A stretch of DNA of 64,000 nucleotides from Agrococcus baldri (GTDB lineage Bacteria > Actinomycetota > Actinomycetes > Actinomycetales > Microbacteriaceae): contig BJUU01000001.1 of assembly GCA_007988785.1 (NCBI GenBank), positions 248,001 through 312,000 of the forward strand. Direction: 5' to 3'. The position numbers and the translations under genes were made by a program. Positions 25,444 through 34,193 of this stretch are shown one piece after another (the first letter of the stretch is position 1; every line of letters begins with the position of its first letter). The notes below the pieces were generated by a model. That model was given only the letters and a program-made list of their open reading frames with translations, was not told where the DNA came from and made no database searches.

Positions 25444-25930
25444 GCGCGACGACCGCTTCTCGCGCCCTAAAGCGGCGCGCCGGCGCATCCGGCTGCCCGA
25501 GTCGAAGGATCGCTTCGGGCGCTTCACCGAGTCGTTCGCCCGCGCCATGGGCACCCCCGCGTTCCTCGTCGGCATGACGGTCTTCTGCGGGTTCTGGCTC
25601 ACCTACAACTCGATCGTGCCCGCCGAGGCGCAGTTCGACCCGCAGTCGCAGGGCTTCCCGCTGCTGACGCTCGTGCTCAGCCTGCAGGCCTCCTACGCGG
25701 CTCCGCTGCTGCTGCTGGCGCAGAACCGCCAGGACGACCGCGACCGGGTGCAGATCGAGCAGGACCGGCTGCGGGCCGAGCGCAACCTCAACGACACCGA
25801 GTACCTGGCGCGCGAGGTGGTGGCGCTGCGCATGGCGATGCGCGACATGGCGACGCGCGAGTTCATCCGCGCGGAGCTGAAGTCGTTCGTCGAGGATCTC
25901 GACGAGCGCCGCGACCGCGACCAGCCGTGA
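25436..25930 (+). CDS. DUF1003 membrane protein
   Basis: 164 residues with two transmembrane helices (about 41-60 and 77-96) joined by the loop YNSIVPAEAQFDPQSQGFP, typical of DUF1003, then a charged helical tail. Start ATG 25436 lies inside the upstream gene, indicating coupling. Function unknown; in actinobacteria it regularly follows the CBS/MgtE_N gene, so the two may act together in the membrane. Confidence 0.88.
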   Translation: MAERDDRFSRPKAARRRIRLPESKDRFGRFTESFARAMGTPAFLVGMTVFCGFWLTYNSIVPAEAQFDPQSQGFPLLTLVLSLQASYAAPLLLLAQNRQDDRDRVQIEQDRLRAERNLNDTEYLAREVVALRMAMRDMATREFIRAELKSFVEDLDERRDRDQP

Positions 25931-25940
25931 GCTGCCGCCC

Positions 25941-27032
25941 GTGACCGCCCCGATCGACCCTGCGCTGCAGCGTGCCCTCGCGACCGTCATCGACCCCGAG
26001 ATCCGCCGGCCGCTCGTCGAGCTCGACATGATCCCCGCCGCGACCCTCGGGGCCGGCGTCGCGCGCATCCGCCTCGAGCTCACCGTGGCCGCGTGCCCCG
26101 CCGCCGACAGGATCCGGGCGGATGTCCACCAGGCGGCCGCGTCGGTCCCCGGCGTCGAGCGCGTCGAGCTCGAGGTCGGCGTGATGGCGCCCGCGACCCG
26201 GCAGGCGCTCGTCGAGCGGCTGCGCGGCTCGCGCCCGCAGCAGTTCGGCCCCGACACGCTCACGCGCATCATCGCGGTCGCGAGCGGCAAGGGCGGCGTC
26301 GGCAAGTCGAGCGTCACCGCCAACCTGGCCGTGGCGCTCGCCGCGCGCGGGCTCGCGGTCGGCCTCATCGACGCCGACGTGCACGGCTACTCCATCCCGG
26401 CGCTGCTGGGCACCGAGGCGCGCCCGACGCGCGTCGGCGACATGATGATGCCGCCGGAGGCGCACGGCGTGCGGCTGGTCTCGATCGGCATGTTCGTCGA
26501 GGGCAACCGCTCGGTCTCCTGGCGCGGCCCGATGCTGCACCGCACCCTGAACCAGTTCGTCACCGACGTCTGGTGGGGCGACCTCGACGTGCTGCTGATC
26601 GACATGCCGCCCGGCACCGGCGACGTGGCCATCTCGCTCGGCCAGCTGCTGCCGCACGCCGAGGTGCTGGTCGTGACGACCCCGCAGCGCGCCGCGGCCG
26701 AGGTGGCGGAGCGCGCCGCCGAGGTCGCGCGGCAGACGGGCCAGCGGGTGCTGGGCGTGGTCGAGAACATGGCGGGGCTGCCGCAGCCCGACGGCAGCCT
26801 GCTCGAGCTCTTCGGCGCGGGCGGAGGCGACGAGGCGGCGCGGCGGCTGGAGGTGCCGCTGCTGGCGCGCATCCCGCTCTCGGTGGCGCTGCGCTCCGGC
26901 GGCGATGCGGGCGAGCCCGTGGTCGCGGCCGAGCCCGGCGACCCGGCGGCCGCCGCCATCATCGCGCTCGCCGAGTCGCTGCGCGGCACCCGGCCCATCA
27001 CGGGCCGCAGCCTGCCCATCAGCCCGGCCTGA
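25941..27032 (+). CDS. mrp: Mrp/NBP35-type Fe-S carrier ATPase without CxxC
   Basis: 363 residues. N-terminal MIP18-like domain (VIDPEIRRPLVELDM, about 10-80), then a ParA-like ATPase with deviant Walker A ASGKGGVGKSS (about 113-123), DMPPGTGDVAI and NMAG. In most family members the ENM motif is followed by CPxC, which carries the Fe-S cluster; here the region reads ENMAGLPQPDGSLLELFG with no cysteine. As I recall, mycobacterial Mrp also lacks it, so this is probably a lineage trait. Start GTG 25941 follows DUF1003 by 10 nt. Confidence 0.9.
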   Translation: MTAPIDPALQRALATVIDPEIRRPLVELDMIPAATLGAGVARIRLELTVAACPAADRIRADVHQAAASVPGVERVELEVGVMAPATRQALVERLRGSRPQQFGPDTLTRIIAVASGKGGVGKSSVTANLAVALAARGLAVGLIDADVHGYSIPALLGTEARPTRVGDMMMPPEAHGVRLVSIGMFVEGNRSVSWRGPMLHRTLNQFVTDVWWGDLDVLLIDMPPGTGDVAISLGQLLPHAEVLVVTTPQRAAAEVAERAAEVARQTGQRVLGVVENMAGLPQPDGSLLELFGAGGGDEAARRLEVPLLARIPLSVALRSGGDAGEPVVAAEPGDPAAAAIIALAESLRGTRPITGRSLPISPA

Positions 27033-27056
27033 GCATCCGCCGCCGTGCCGGGCCGA

Positions 27057-27097
27057 CTCGGCGTCAAGCACGCTCGGCGTCTGGCGAGCTCGGCGTC
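27057..27097. repeat. three CTCGGCGTC direct repeats at 16-bp period
   Basis: CTCGGCGTC occurs at 27057-27065, 27073-27081 and 27089-27097, exactly 16 bp apart, in the gap between mrp and tatB; the last copy includes part of the tatB stop. A further copy is at 24149-24157 upstream of the same gene group. Function unknown. Confidence 0.7.
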
Positions 27098-27467
27098 AGG
27101 TGGCCTCGTCGTCGAAGCGCATCGGCCCCTCGTGCCTGCGCGGCAGCGCGCTCACGGTCGCGACCGCCGAGCCGGCCGCGGCCGTCGCGAAGTCGGGCTT
27201 CGGCGCCGGATCGTCCTGCAGCGCGTTGGCGACGATGCGACGCGGGTCGTACTGGCGCGGGTCGAGCTTCTTCCAGTCGACCTCGTCGAACTCGGGCCCC
27301 ATCTCCTCGCGCATGCGCTGCTTGGCGCCGCCGGCGAGATCGCGCAGGCCGCGCACGAGCGTGCCGAGCCGCTCTGCGAGCGCGGGCAAGCGCTCGGGGC
27401 CGATGAGCACGGCCGCGAGGATCGCGATGATCAGCAGCTTGTCGAGCGTGATGCCAGCCAGGGACAC
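27096..27467 (-). CDS. tatB: Sec-independent protein translocase, TatB-like
   Basis: 123 residues: one N-terminal transmembrane helix (about 8-24, ending IGPERLPA with the conserved Gly-Pro hinge), an amphipathic helix LAERLGTLVRGLRDL, and a charged tail. Acts with TatC in export of folded twin-arginine substrates. GTG 27467 is preceded by the -10 box TACCCT at 27479-27474 with 6 nt between, so leaderless. TatA and TatB are hard to separate by length alone; position next to mrp supports TatB. Confidence 0.85.
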   Translation of the reverse strand: MSLAGITLDKLLIIAILAAVLIGPERLPALAERLGTLVRGLRDLAGGAKQRMREEMGPEFDEVDWKKLDPRQYDPRRIVANALQDDPAPKPDFATAAAGSAVATVSALPRRHEGPMRFDDEAT

Positions 27468-27473
27468 CCCACT

Positions 27474-27479
27474 AGGGTA
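27474..27479 (-). promoter_or_regulatory. -10 box TACCCT for tatB, leaderless
   Basis: Minus-strand TACCCT followed by AGTGGG and GTG 27467. The 92-bp divergent gap up to the O-methyltransferase gene holds no other clear signal except the latter's Shine-Dalgarno. Confidence 0.5.
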
Positions 27480-27571
27480 GTCGAGCCGTGCGGTTCAGCA
27501 CGGCGCGGCCCCGGCGGCGAGCCTCGGAGCGGGGGATGCGTCGGGGCCGTACGCTCGAGGCCGGAGGAACC

Positions 27572-28210
27572 GTGCAGACATCACCGCTCATCGCCAAGTA
27601 TCTCGACGACCTCGCGGCAGAGGACGAGGTGCTCACCGCAGCGCGTGACGCCTCCGAGGAGCTCGGCATCGCGCCCATCGCGCCTGCCGTCGGGGCGCAG
27701 CTCGCCGCCATCGCCGCGTCGACGCAGGCGAGCGCCATCCTCGAGGTCGGCACGGGGGCGGGCGTCAGCGGCCTGTGGCTGCTGCGCGGGGCGCCCGGCG
27801 CCACGCTCACCTCGATCGACACCGAGCTCGACCATCAGCAGCACGCCCGCGCCGCGTTCGCCAAGGCGGGCATCCCGGTCACGCGCGCCCGCCTCATCAC
27901 CGGCAAGGGCCGTGACGTGCTGCCGCGCATGAACGAGTCGAGCTACGACATCGTGCTGCTCGACGCCGACGCCGCGAACCTGCTCGAGTACGTCGAGCTC
28001 GCGCTCTCGCTCGTCCGCATCGGCGGCTCGGTGCTCGTCGCCCACGCGCTCATGGGCGGCCGCGTGGCCGACCCCGCGCAGCGCGGCGACGAGGTCGCCG
28101 ACCTGCGCGCCCTGCTGAAGGAGCTCGCGACCTCCGACGCCGTGCGCACCGCCGTCTCGCCCGTCGGCGACGGGCTGCTGCAGATCGTGCGGCTGCCGGA
28201 GCCCGCATAG
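27572..28210 (+). CDS. O-methyltransferase (class I SAM-dependent, COMT-like)
   Basis: 212 residues from GTG 27572, with GGAGG 5 nt upstream. SAM-binding motif ILEVGTGAGVSGLWLLRG (about 59-76), acidic SIDTELD, and DIVLLDAD as motif II. Resembles Rv1220c-type O-methyltransferases; substrate unknown. In M. tuberculosis this gene and tatB flank sigE-rseA-htrA, which are absent here. A strong bidirectional stem-loop follows. Confidence 0.88.
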   Translation: MQTSPLIAKYLDDLAAEDEVLTAARDASEELGIAPIAPAVGAQLAAIAASTQASAILEVGTGAGVSGLWLLRGAPGATLTSIDTELDHQQHARAAFAKAGIPVTRARLITGKGRDVLPRMNESSYDIVLLDADAANLLEYVELALSLVRIGGSVLVAHALMGGRVADPAQRGDEVADLRALLKELATSDAVRTAVSPVGDGLLQIVRLPEPA

Positions 28211-28245
28211 GCCCGACCGGGCGCTCACCGAGCAGCCGCGGATGC

Positions 28246-28279
28246 AGAAGGGCCGATCCAGCACGGATCGGCCCCTTCT
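28246..28279. terminator. bidirectional terminator between O-methyltransferase and DUF3117 genes
   Basis: AGAAGGGCCGATCC (28246-28259) pairs with GGATCGGCCCCTTCT (28265-28279) with one bulged base; the loop is AGCAC. It lies between two convergent genes, 36 nt and 30 nt from their stops. Confidence 0.85.
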
Positions 28280-28308
28280 CGCGGTCGGCCACCATCGGCC
28301 GACGCAGC

Positions 28309-28482
28309 TCAAGCGGTGACGACGACCTCGCCGAGCGCCTTGTGCAGCGCAGCGGCCTCTTCGTCGTTCACGGAGACGACGAGGCGTCCCCCGCCCTCGA
28401 GCGGGACGCGCACGACGATGACCCGACCCTCCTTGACTGCCTCGAGCGGTCCGTCGCCTGTGCGTGGTTTCATGGCGGCCAT
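28309..28482 (-). CDS. DUF3117 small conserved protein
   Basis: 57 residues, read directly from the sequence: MAAMKPRTGDGPLEAVKEG, then VIVVRVPLEGGGRLVVSV and NDEEAAALHKALGEVV. This is the highly conserved actinobacterial DUF3117 protein of unknown function. AAGGGGGAG lies 5 nt before the ATG. Its promoter has a near-consensus GATAAT -10, suggesting strong expression, unlike the leaderless neighbours. Confidence 0.9.
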   Translation of the reverse strand: MAAMKPRTGDGPLEAVKEGRVIVVRVPLEGGGRLVVSVNDEEAAALHKALGEVVVTA

Positions 28483-28512
28483 TGCGGCTCCCCCTTCAGA
28501 TCCTGTGCGCCC

Positions 28513-28518
28513 ATTATC
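28513..28518 (-). promoter_or_regulatory. -10 box GATAAT for the DUF3117 gene
   Basis: Minus-strand GATAAT about 30 nt upstream of the ATG gives a 5' UTR of some 24 nt carrying a strong Shine-Dalgarno sequence. It is one of the most AT-rich hexamers in the window. Confidence 0.5.
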
Positions 28519-28566
28519 TCACGTCCCGGTGACGCCGTCGCGCGAGCCGGCGCTCTGGGAGATGTG

Positions 28567-29751
28567 CTAGGGCACCGTCCAGTCGCGGCCGTCGACGTGC
28601 CAGCAGAACCAGATCCAGACCGGCTGCAGCGCGACGCATGCCGCCAGCAGCATGGCTCGCGCCCACGCGGGCCGCACCGCGGCGAGGATGGCCGCGAGCG
28701 GGAACACGGGCATCAGCAGCCGCCAGGTCGACGACTGCGGGAACCAGACCGCGGCGAGGTAGAGCAGGTAGGCGATCACCCACAGCCTGCCCTCGATGCC
28801 GACCGCGCGCGCCCACGGCCCGACGAGCAGCGCGATCGCGAGGGCCACGATGCCGGCCAGCCAGAGCGGCCACCAGGCGCCGAACCACCACTCCAGACCG
28901 ATCGGCCAGGGCGTGAGCGGCACGAGCTCCTGCCTGCCGACGTAGGCCGAGCGCCAGCTGAGCTCGGTCTCGAGGTAGGACGTGAGGCTGCCCGTGGCGA
29001 TGGTGCACGCGATGAGCCAGCCGAAGCCCCACAGGGTGCTCCACGCCCCGAGTCCCACGAGCATCCATCGCTCCCGCACCGGGAAGGCGTCGCGCGCGCG
29101 GAACCAGCGCAGCAGGAACCACAGGCCGAGCGCGAGCGCCAGCGCGAGCCCGCCGGGCCGCGTGAGCGCCATGATGGGGATGAGCACCCACAGCCACTCC
29201 CACTCGCGCAGCCGCCAGGCCAGCAGCGTGCCCGCGAGCAGCAGCAGGAACAGCGCCTCGGCGTAGCCGAGCTGCAGCACGGGCGCGAGCGGCGAGAGCA
29301 GCACCAGGGCGAGCGCGAAGCGCTCCCTGCCGGGCGCGAGCTCGGCGAAGAGCCGGTAGGCGACGAGCGCGAACGCGAGCGACGCCGCGACCGAGAGCAG
29401 CACCGCCGCGCCCTCCCACGGCAGCCCCGTGAGCATGAGCACGCGCGCGAGCATCGGGTAGACCGGCATGAACGCCCAGGCGTTCTCGCCCACGTGCCCC
29501 GTCTCGTCGAGCGGCAGCTCGGTCGGATAGCCCGACATGGCGACGATGAAGTACCAGTGGGCATCCCACATGGTCGAGTAGTCGAGCAGGTCGGGCCCCG
29601 CGGGCGTCCAGGCGTTGGCCTCCTGCCGGCCGGCGAAGGCGCCCAGGAACGCCGTGCTCACCAGCCGCGAGACGAGCCACAGCGCCAGCGGCCACAGCCA
29701 CCAGCGCTCGCGCGTGGCCGCGCGCGGCTCGGTCAGGCTCGCGAGAGCCAC
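28567..29751 (-). CDS. PIG-V-like membrane mannosyltransferase
   Basis: 394 residues with about ten transmembrane segments. The extracytoplasmic motif WDAHWYFIVAMSGYP (about 56-70) resembles the WDxxWYxxIAxxGYP signature of PIG-V family, polyprenyl-phosphate-mannose-dependent glycosyltransferases; AYRLFAEL and ALTRPGG follow. Probably mannosylates a cell-envelope glycan or lipid. GTG 29751 overlaps the dapE stop by 19 nt, so it is translated from the dapE message. Confidence 0.82.
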   Translation of the reverse strand: MALASLTEPRAATRERWWLWPLALWLVSRLVSTAFLGAFAGRQEANAWTPAGPDLLDYSTMWDAHWYFIVAMSGYPTELPLDETGHVGENAWAFMPVYPMLARVLMLTGLPWEGAAVLLSVAASLAFALVAYRLFAELAPGRERFALALVLLSPLAPVLQLGYAEALFLLLLAGTLLAWRLREWEWLWVLIPIMALTRPGGLALALALGLWFLLRWFRARDAFPVRERWMLVGLGAWSTLWGFGWLIACTIATGSLTSYLETELSWRSAYVGRQELVPLTPWPIGLEWWFGAWWPLWLAGIVALAIALLVGPWARAVGIEGRLWVIAYLLYLAAVWFPQSSTWRLLMPVFPLAAILAAVRPAWARAMLLAACVALQPVWIWFCWHVDGRDWTVP

Positions 29752-30845
29752 GTGCGCAGGCTCTCCTCGGCCGCGACGATCTGCGCGACCGGCACCGACT
29801 CGTCGTCGGCGTGCGCCTTCGAGGGGTCGCCGGGGCCGAAGTTGACGGCCGGGATGCCGAGCGCCGAGAAGCGGGCGACGTCCGTCCAGCCGTACTTCGG
29901 CTGCGGCGTCGCGCCCACCGCGGCGATGAACTCCTGCGCGAGCGGCGCGTCCAGCCCCGGGCGCGCCCCGGCCGCGGCATCCACCACCCGCACGTCGAAG
30001 CCCTCGAAGAGCTCGACGACGTGCGCGGTGGCCTCCGCGAGCGAGCGCGAGGGCGCGAAGCGGTAGTTGACCTGCACGACGCACTCGTCGGGGATGACGT
30101 TGCCCGCGACGCCGCCGGCGATGCCGACGGCGTTCAGGCCCTCCCGGTAGCGCAGCCCGTCGACGTCGATCTCGCGCGGGCGGTACGACTGCAGCACCTG
30201 CAGGATCTCGGCGGCGTCGTGGATGGCGTTGTGCCCCATCCAGGCCCTGGCCGAGTGCGCACGCACGCCGCGCGTGCGGATCTCCGCGCGCAGCGTGCCG
30301 TTGCAGCCGCCCTCGATCTGGCCGTTCGAGGGCTCGCCCAGGATGGCGAAGTCGCCCTCCATCAGCTCGGGGTGCGTGAGGGCGAGCCGGCGCAGGCCGT
30401 TGTGCTCCTCCCCCACCTCCTCGTGGTCGTACCAGAGCCAGGTCACGTCGAAGACGGGCTCGGCGAGCTCGACCGCGAGCTTCAGCTGCACGGCGACGCC
30501 GGCCTTCATGTCGACGGTGCCGCGGCCCCAGAGGTGCTCCTCGCCGTCGACGACGAGCGGATGCGTCGGCAGGTTGCCGTTGACGGGCACGGTGTCGATG
30601 TGGCCGGCGAGCACCACTCGGCGGTCGCGGCCGAGCATGGTGCGCGCCACGACGGTGTCGCCGACGCGCGTCACCTCGAGGTGCGCCGCCGTGCGTGCCG
30701 CCGCCTCGATCGCGTCGGCGATCGGGCCCTCGTCGCCGGAGACGGAGCCGATGTCGCACAGCTGGCGCGTGAGCTCGAGCGAGCTCGCGCCCGGGTCGAG
30801 CACCACGGGATGGGGCGCCGCGGGATGGGGCGAGGGATCCGTCAC
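29733..30845 (-). CDS. dapE: succinyl-diaminopimelate desuccinylase
   Basis: 370 residues, M20 metallopeptidase fold. Metal-site motifs AGHIDTVPVNG, GRGTVDMKAG, WYDHEEVGEE and ILGEPSNG; dimerisation domain in the middle; final motif VNFGPGDPSKAHADDE. Removes succinate from N-succinyl-LL-diaminopimelate in lysine and peptidoglycan precursor synthesis. GTG 30845 is 7 nt after a TAGGCT -10 box shared with the divergent dapD promoter. dapD and dapC, the other steps of the branch, are both in this window. Confidence 0.93.
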   Translation of the reverse strand: MTDPSPHPAAPHPVVLDPGASSLELTRQLCDIGSVSGDEGPIADAIEAAARTAAHLEVTRVGDTVVARTMLGRDRRVVLAGHIDTVPVNGNLPTHPLVVDGEEHLWGRGTVDMKAGVAVQLKLAVELAEPVFDVTWLWYDHEEVGEEHNGLRRLALTHPELMEGDFAILGEPSNGQIEGGCNGTLRAEIRTRGVRAHSARAWMGHNAIHDAAEILQVLQSYRPREIDVDGLRYREGLNAVGIAGGVAGNVIPDECVVQVNYRFAPSRSLAEATAHVVELFEGFDVRVVDAAAGARPGLDAPLAQEFIAAVGATPQPKYGWTDVARFSALGIPAVNFGPGDPSKAHADDESVPVAQIVAAEESLRTWLSRA

Positions 30846-30852
30846 GACCACC

Positions 30853-30862
30853 AGCCTAGACT
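30853..30862. promoter_or_regulatory. overlapping divergent -10 boxes of dapE and dapD
   Basis: AGCCTAGACT contains TAGACT reading right (30857-30862, 6 nt before dapD ATG 30869) and TAGGCT reading left (30858-30853, 7 nt before dapE GTG 30845). The two hexamers share 2 bp, so both leaderless transcripts would start only 24 bp apart. Confidence 0.6.
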
Positions 30863-30868
30863 TGAGGC

Positions 30869-31789
30869 ATGGCTCGCCCCGCACACGGACATGCGCTCGT
30901 CACCGTCTTCGAGGGCCGGGTGCTCGACGCGTGGTTCCCCTCCCCCGCGCTCGGCGCGACCGACGGCGATGCGGCCTGGATCGGCGCCGGCGGCCTCGAC
31001 GACCTCGCCGGCCCCGTGCCCTCGCGCGGCGTCGTGCTCGAGCCGCGCCACGTCGAGATCGACCTGGATGCGGCGCCCGCGTCGGTCGAGGACGCCTACC
31101 TGCGGCTGCACCTGCTCAGCCACCGCCTCGTGCAGCCCAACTCGATCAACCTCGACGGGATCTTCGGCTCGCTGCCGGTGGTCGCGTGGACGAACGGCGG
31201 CGCCGTCGACCCCGAGTGGGCGAGCGCACGACGGGTCGACCTGCAGCGCGCGGGCCTGCAGGTGCAGCTCGTCGACCGCTTCCCGCGCATGACCGACTTC
31301 GTCGTGCCCGCCGGCGTGCGCATCGGCGACGCGAGCCGCGTGCGCCTCGGCGCGCACCTGGCGCCCGGCACCGTCGTCATGCACGAGGGCTTCGTGAACT
31401 TCAACGCCGGCACGCTCGGCACCTCGATGGTGGAGGGCCGCATCTCGCAGGGCGTGGTGGTCGGCGACGGCACCGACATCGGCGGCGGCGCATCGATCAT
31501 GGGCACCCTCTCCGGCGGCGGCAAGGAGCGGGTCGCGCTCGGCGAGCGGGTGCTGCTGGGCGCCAACGCGGGCGTCGGCATCTCGATCGGTGACGACTCG
31601 GTCGTCGAGGCCGGCCTCTACGTCACCGCCGGCACGAAGGTCACGCTCGTGCCGAGCGGCGAGCAGGTGAAGGCGGTCGAGCTCTCCGGCCGGCCCGGCC
31701 TGCTGTTCCGCCGCAACTCGGTCTCGGGCGCCGTCGAGGTGGTCGCGCGCGACGGTCGCGGCGTCGAGCTCAACGCGATCCTGCACTGA
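30869..31789 (+). CDS. dapD: 2,3,4,5-tetrahydropyridine-2,6-dicarboxylate N-succinyltransferase
   Basis: 306 residues. N-terminal alpha/beta domain, then a left-handed beta helix of hexapeptide repeats (about 150-260: [36 protein letters not shown]) and a C-terminal strand. The segment [20 protein letters not shown] is a DapD signature of the actinobacterial type. Catalyses succinyl transfer from succinyl-CoA, the entry to the succinylase lysine branch. Divergent from dapE. Confidence 0.94.
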   Translation: MARPAHGHALVTVFEGRVLDAWFPSPALGATDGDAAWIGAGGLDDLAGPVPSRGVVLEPRHVEIDLDAAPASVEDAYLRLHLLSHRLVQPNSINLDGIFGSLPVVAWTNGGAVDPEWASARRVDLQRAGLQVQLVDRFPRMTDFVVPAGVRIGDASRVRLGAHLAPGTVVMHEGFVNFNAGTLGTSMVEGRISQGVVVGDGTDIGGGASIMGTLSGGGKERVALGERVLLGANAGVGISIGDDSVVEAGLYVTAGTKVTLVPSGEQVKAVELSGRPGLLFRRNSVSGAVEVVARDGRGVELNAILH

Positions 31790-31840
31790 TGCCGCAGCGC
31801 CCCTGAGGTCACCGTCAGGCGGGGGCGTCACACTGAACGC

Positions 31841-32602
31841 ATGACGGAACCCGTGCTCGCCCTGCGCGAGCTGACGAAGCGCTTCGGCACCAAGCTCGCG
31901 GTCGATCGGCTCTCGCTCGACGTGCCGCACGGCACGATGTTCGGCCTGCTCGGCCCCAACGGCGCGGGCAAGACGACCACGCTGTCGATGGCGACCGGCC
32001 TGCTGCGCCCCGATGCGGGCACCGCGATCGTCGACGGCGCCGACGTCTGGGCCGACCCGCCGGCGGCGAAGGCGCACATGGGCGTGCTCCCCGACGGCGT
32101 GCGGATGTTCGACAGGCTCTCGGGCGCAGAGCTGCTGCGCTACCACGGCCTGCTGCGCGGCATGCCGGAGCGCGACGTCACCGCCCGCGCGGACGAGCTG
32201 CTCGCCGCGCTCGGCCTCGCCGAGGCCGGCTCGACCCTGGTGGTCGACTACTCCGCCGGCATGCGCAAGAAGATCGGTCTCGCGTGCGCGCTCATCCACG
32301 CGCCGCGGCTGCTGCTGCTCGACGAGCCCTTCGAGGCGGTCGACCCGATCTCGGGCGAGACGATCCGCGAGATCCTGCGCGGGTTCGTCGCCTCCGGCGG
32401 CACGGTCGTGCTCTCGAGCCACGTGATGGAGCTGGTCGAGTCGCTCTGCGACAGGGTCGCCATCATCGCGCAGGGCCGCATGCTCGCCACCGGCACGCTC
32501 GACGAGGTGCGGCAGGGGCAGAGCCTGCAGCGACGGTTCCTCGACCTCGTCGGCACGCACGCGCTGGGCGCCGAGAGCCTGTCGTGGCTGCGCTCCTCGT
32601 AG
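31841..32602 (+). CDS. ABC transporter ATP-binding protein
   Basis: 253 residues. Walker A GPNGAGKTTT (about 39-48), signature YSAGMRKKIGLA in place of LSGGQ, Walker B LLLLDEPFEA, and switch His in SSHVMELVE. The YSxGM signature is typical of the ABC-2-like exporter ATPases (CcmA family). Probably works with the overlapping permease gene in export or membrane-protein processing; substrate unknown. CACACT 6 nt before the ATG is a weak -10. Confidence 0.88.
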   Translation: MTEPVLALRELTKRFGTKLAVDRLSLDVPHGTMFGLLGPNGAGKTTTLSMATGLLRPDAGTAIVDGADVWADPPAAKAHMGVLPDGVRMFDRLSGAELLRYHGLLRGMPERDVTARADELLAALGLAEAGSTLVVDYSAGMRKKIGLACALIHAPRLLLLDEPFEAVDPISGETIREILRGFVASGGTVVLSSHVMELVESLCDRVAIIAQGRMLATGTLDEVRQGQSLQRRFLDLVGTHALGAESLSWLRSS

Positions 32603-34191
32603 GGCTGCGGCTGCGGCAGCTGGGGCGAGCGCTCCTGCGCAGCCCGTGGGCGATCGTGACGATGGTGCTCGGCGCCGTCGGCGCGCTGGGGCTGCTGTCG
32701 CTGCTCGCCCTCGCCGTCACGGGCATGCGCGCCGCCCTTCCCGATGCGGTGCCGGATGCGCTGGTGCTGCTGGGCAGCGCGCTGGTCGTCGGGTGGGCGG
32801 TGGGCGCCGTGCTCACCTCCACCGACGCCACCCTCGCCCCCGAGCGCTTCGCGCTGCTGCCGGTGCCCGCCCGGCGGCTGCTGCCCGGCGTGCTGCTCGC
32901 CACCGCGCTCGGCGTCGGCGGCATCGCCACGGCGTGCGCGCTGCTGCTCACGCTGATCGGCTGGAGCGTCGCGATCGCGCCGCTGGTCGCGGCGATGCTG
33001 GTGCTGCCGCTGCAGCTGCTGACCTGCGTGCTCGCCGGCCGCGCGGTGGCCGCGGTGCTCGCGCGCACGCTCGCGGGCCGACGGGCGCGCGACGTCGTGC
33101 TCGTCATCGGCACCGTGCTGCTGATCTGCGCGGGGCTCATCGCCCAGGGCGCGATCGCGGCGCTCACGGCGCTGCCCGATGCGGGCACCGCCATCGGCGT
33201 GCTCGCCGAGGTGCTGGCGTGGACGCCGGTGGGCGCCGCCTGGGGCGTGCCGCACGCGATCGCGAGCGGCAGCCCGCTCGTGGCGCTCGGGCAGCTCGCG
33301 ATCGCGCTCGCCACGGCCGCGCTGCTCGCCTGGGTGTGGGGGCGCGACTTCGCGCGCCGCCTCACCGCCCCGATCGTCGGCGGCGGCGGGGGCAGGGTGC
33401 GCTCGGGCGGCTGGATCGACAGAATGCTGCCGGATTCCCCCGTCGGCGCGATCGCGGCGCGGGGGCTGCGCTACCGGATGCGCGACCCTCGCCACCTCGT
33501 GAACGTGATCGGCGTGGTGCTGCTGCCGCTCATCCTGGTCGCGACGAACCTGCTCGTCGGCGGCGACGCGCTGCAAGCGGGCGCGGACGATGGCGGTGCG
33601 GGCGGGATGCCGGCGCTGCTGCCCGCGCTCGCCGGCCTCGTGCTGATGTCGGTCGCGCAGCTCGACACCGCCTACGACGGCTCGGCGCTCTCGGCGCACG
33701 TGCTCGCAGGCGTCTCCGGCACCACCGATCGCGCCGGCAGGGCGCTCGGCATCGCCGTGCTGTACACGCCCCTGCTGCTGCTCGTGTGCGTCGGCACGAT
33801 CGCCGTCATGGGTCGGTGGGATCTGCTGCCCGCGAGCCTGGGCGCCACCCTCGGCACTGCGGCGCTGGTCGTGGGCCTCGGCTCCGCCATCAGCGTCTGG
33901 ATGCCCGGCCAGACGCCCGCGCCGGAGCAGAGCCCGTTCGGCCGCGGTTCCTCGGGCGGCGCGCAGGCGCTCCTCGGGGCGCTGCTCATGGTCGTCGCGG
34001 TCTGGACGGTCGGGCTGCCCGTGCTCGGCACCGCGTTCGCCGCCATGTGGCTGCCGTGGCTCGGCTGGGTGAGCCTGGGCCTCGCGCTCGGGATCGGCGC
34101 GCTCTCGGTGTGGCTCGGCATCCGCATCGGCGGCCGCGCGCTCGAGCGCCGCTGGCCCGAGGTGCTCGAGCAGGTCTCGCGCGAGCCGTGA
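32584..34191 (+). CDS. ABC exporter permease, multi-spanning membrane protein
   Basis: 535 residues from GTG 32584, which lies inside the ATPase gene (19-nt overlap). About 12 transmembrane segments in two halves, separated by a soluble loop around RRLTAPIVGGGGG (about 260). Shows no sequence hallmark beyond hydrophobicity; pairing with the ATPase is the basis of the call. The stop is followed at once by a palindromic REP-like element. Confidence 0.8.
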   Translation: MAALLVGLRLRQLGRALLRSPWAIVTMVLGAVGALGLLSLLALAVTGMRAALPDAVPDALVLLGSALVVGWAVGAVLTSTDATLAPERFALLPVPARRLLPGVLLATALGVGGIATACALLLTLIGWSVAIAPLVAAMLVLPLQLLTCVLAGRAVAAVLARTLAGRRARDVVLVIGTVLLICAGLIAQGAIAALTALPDAGTAIGVLAEVLAWTPVGAAWGVPHAIASGSPLVALGQLAIALATAALLAWVWGRDFARRLTAPIVGGGGGRVRSGGWIDRMLPDSPVGAIAARGLRYRMRDPRHLVNVIGVVLLPLILVATNLLVGGDALQAGADDGGAGGMPALLPALAGLVLMSVAQLDTAYDGSALSAHVLAGVSGTTDRAGRALGIAVLYTPLLLLVCVGTIAVMGRWDLLPASLGATLGTAALVVGLGSAISVWMPGQTPAPEQSPFGRGSSGGAQALLGALLMVVAVWTVGLPVLGTAFAAMWLPWLGWVSLGLALGIGALSVWLGIRIGGRALERRWPEVLEQVSREP

Positions 34192-34193
34192 CC

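Noticed and set aside
28483..28566. Possible extra gene between DUF3117 and the PIG-V gene
   Set aside because: Only the DUF3117 promoter and leader can be recognised in this 84-bp gap.
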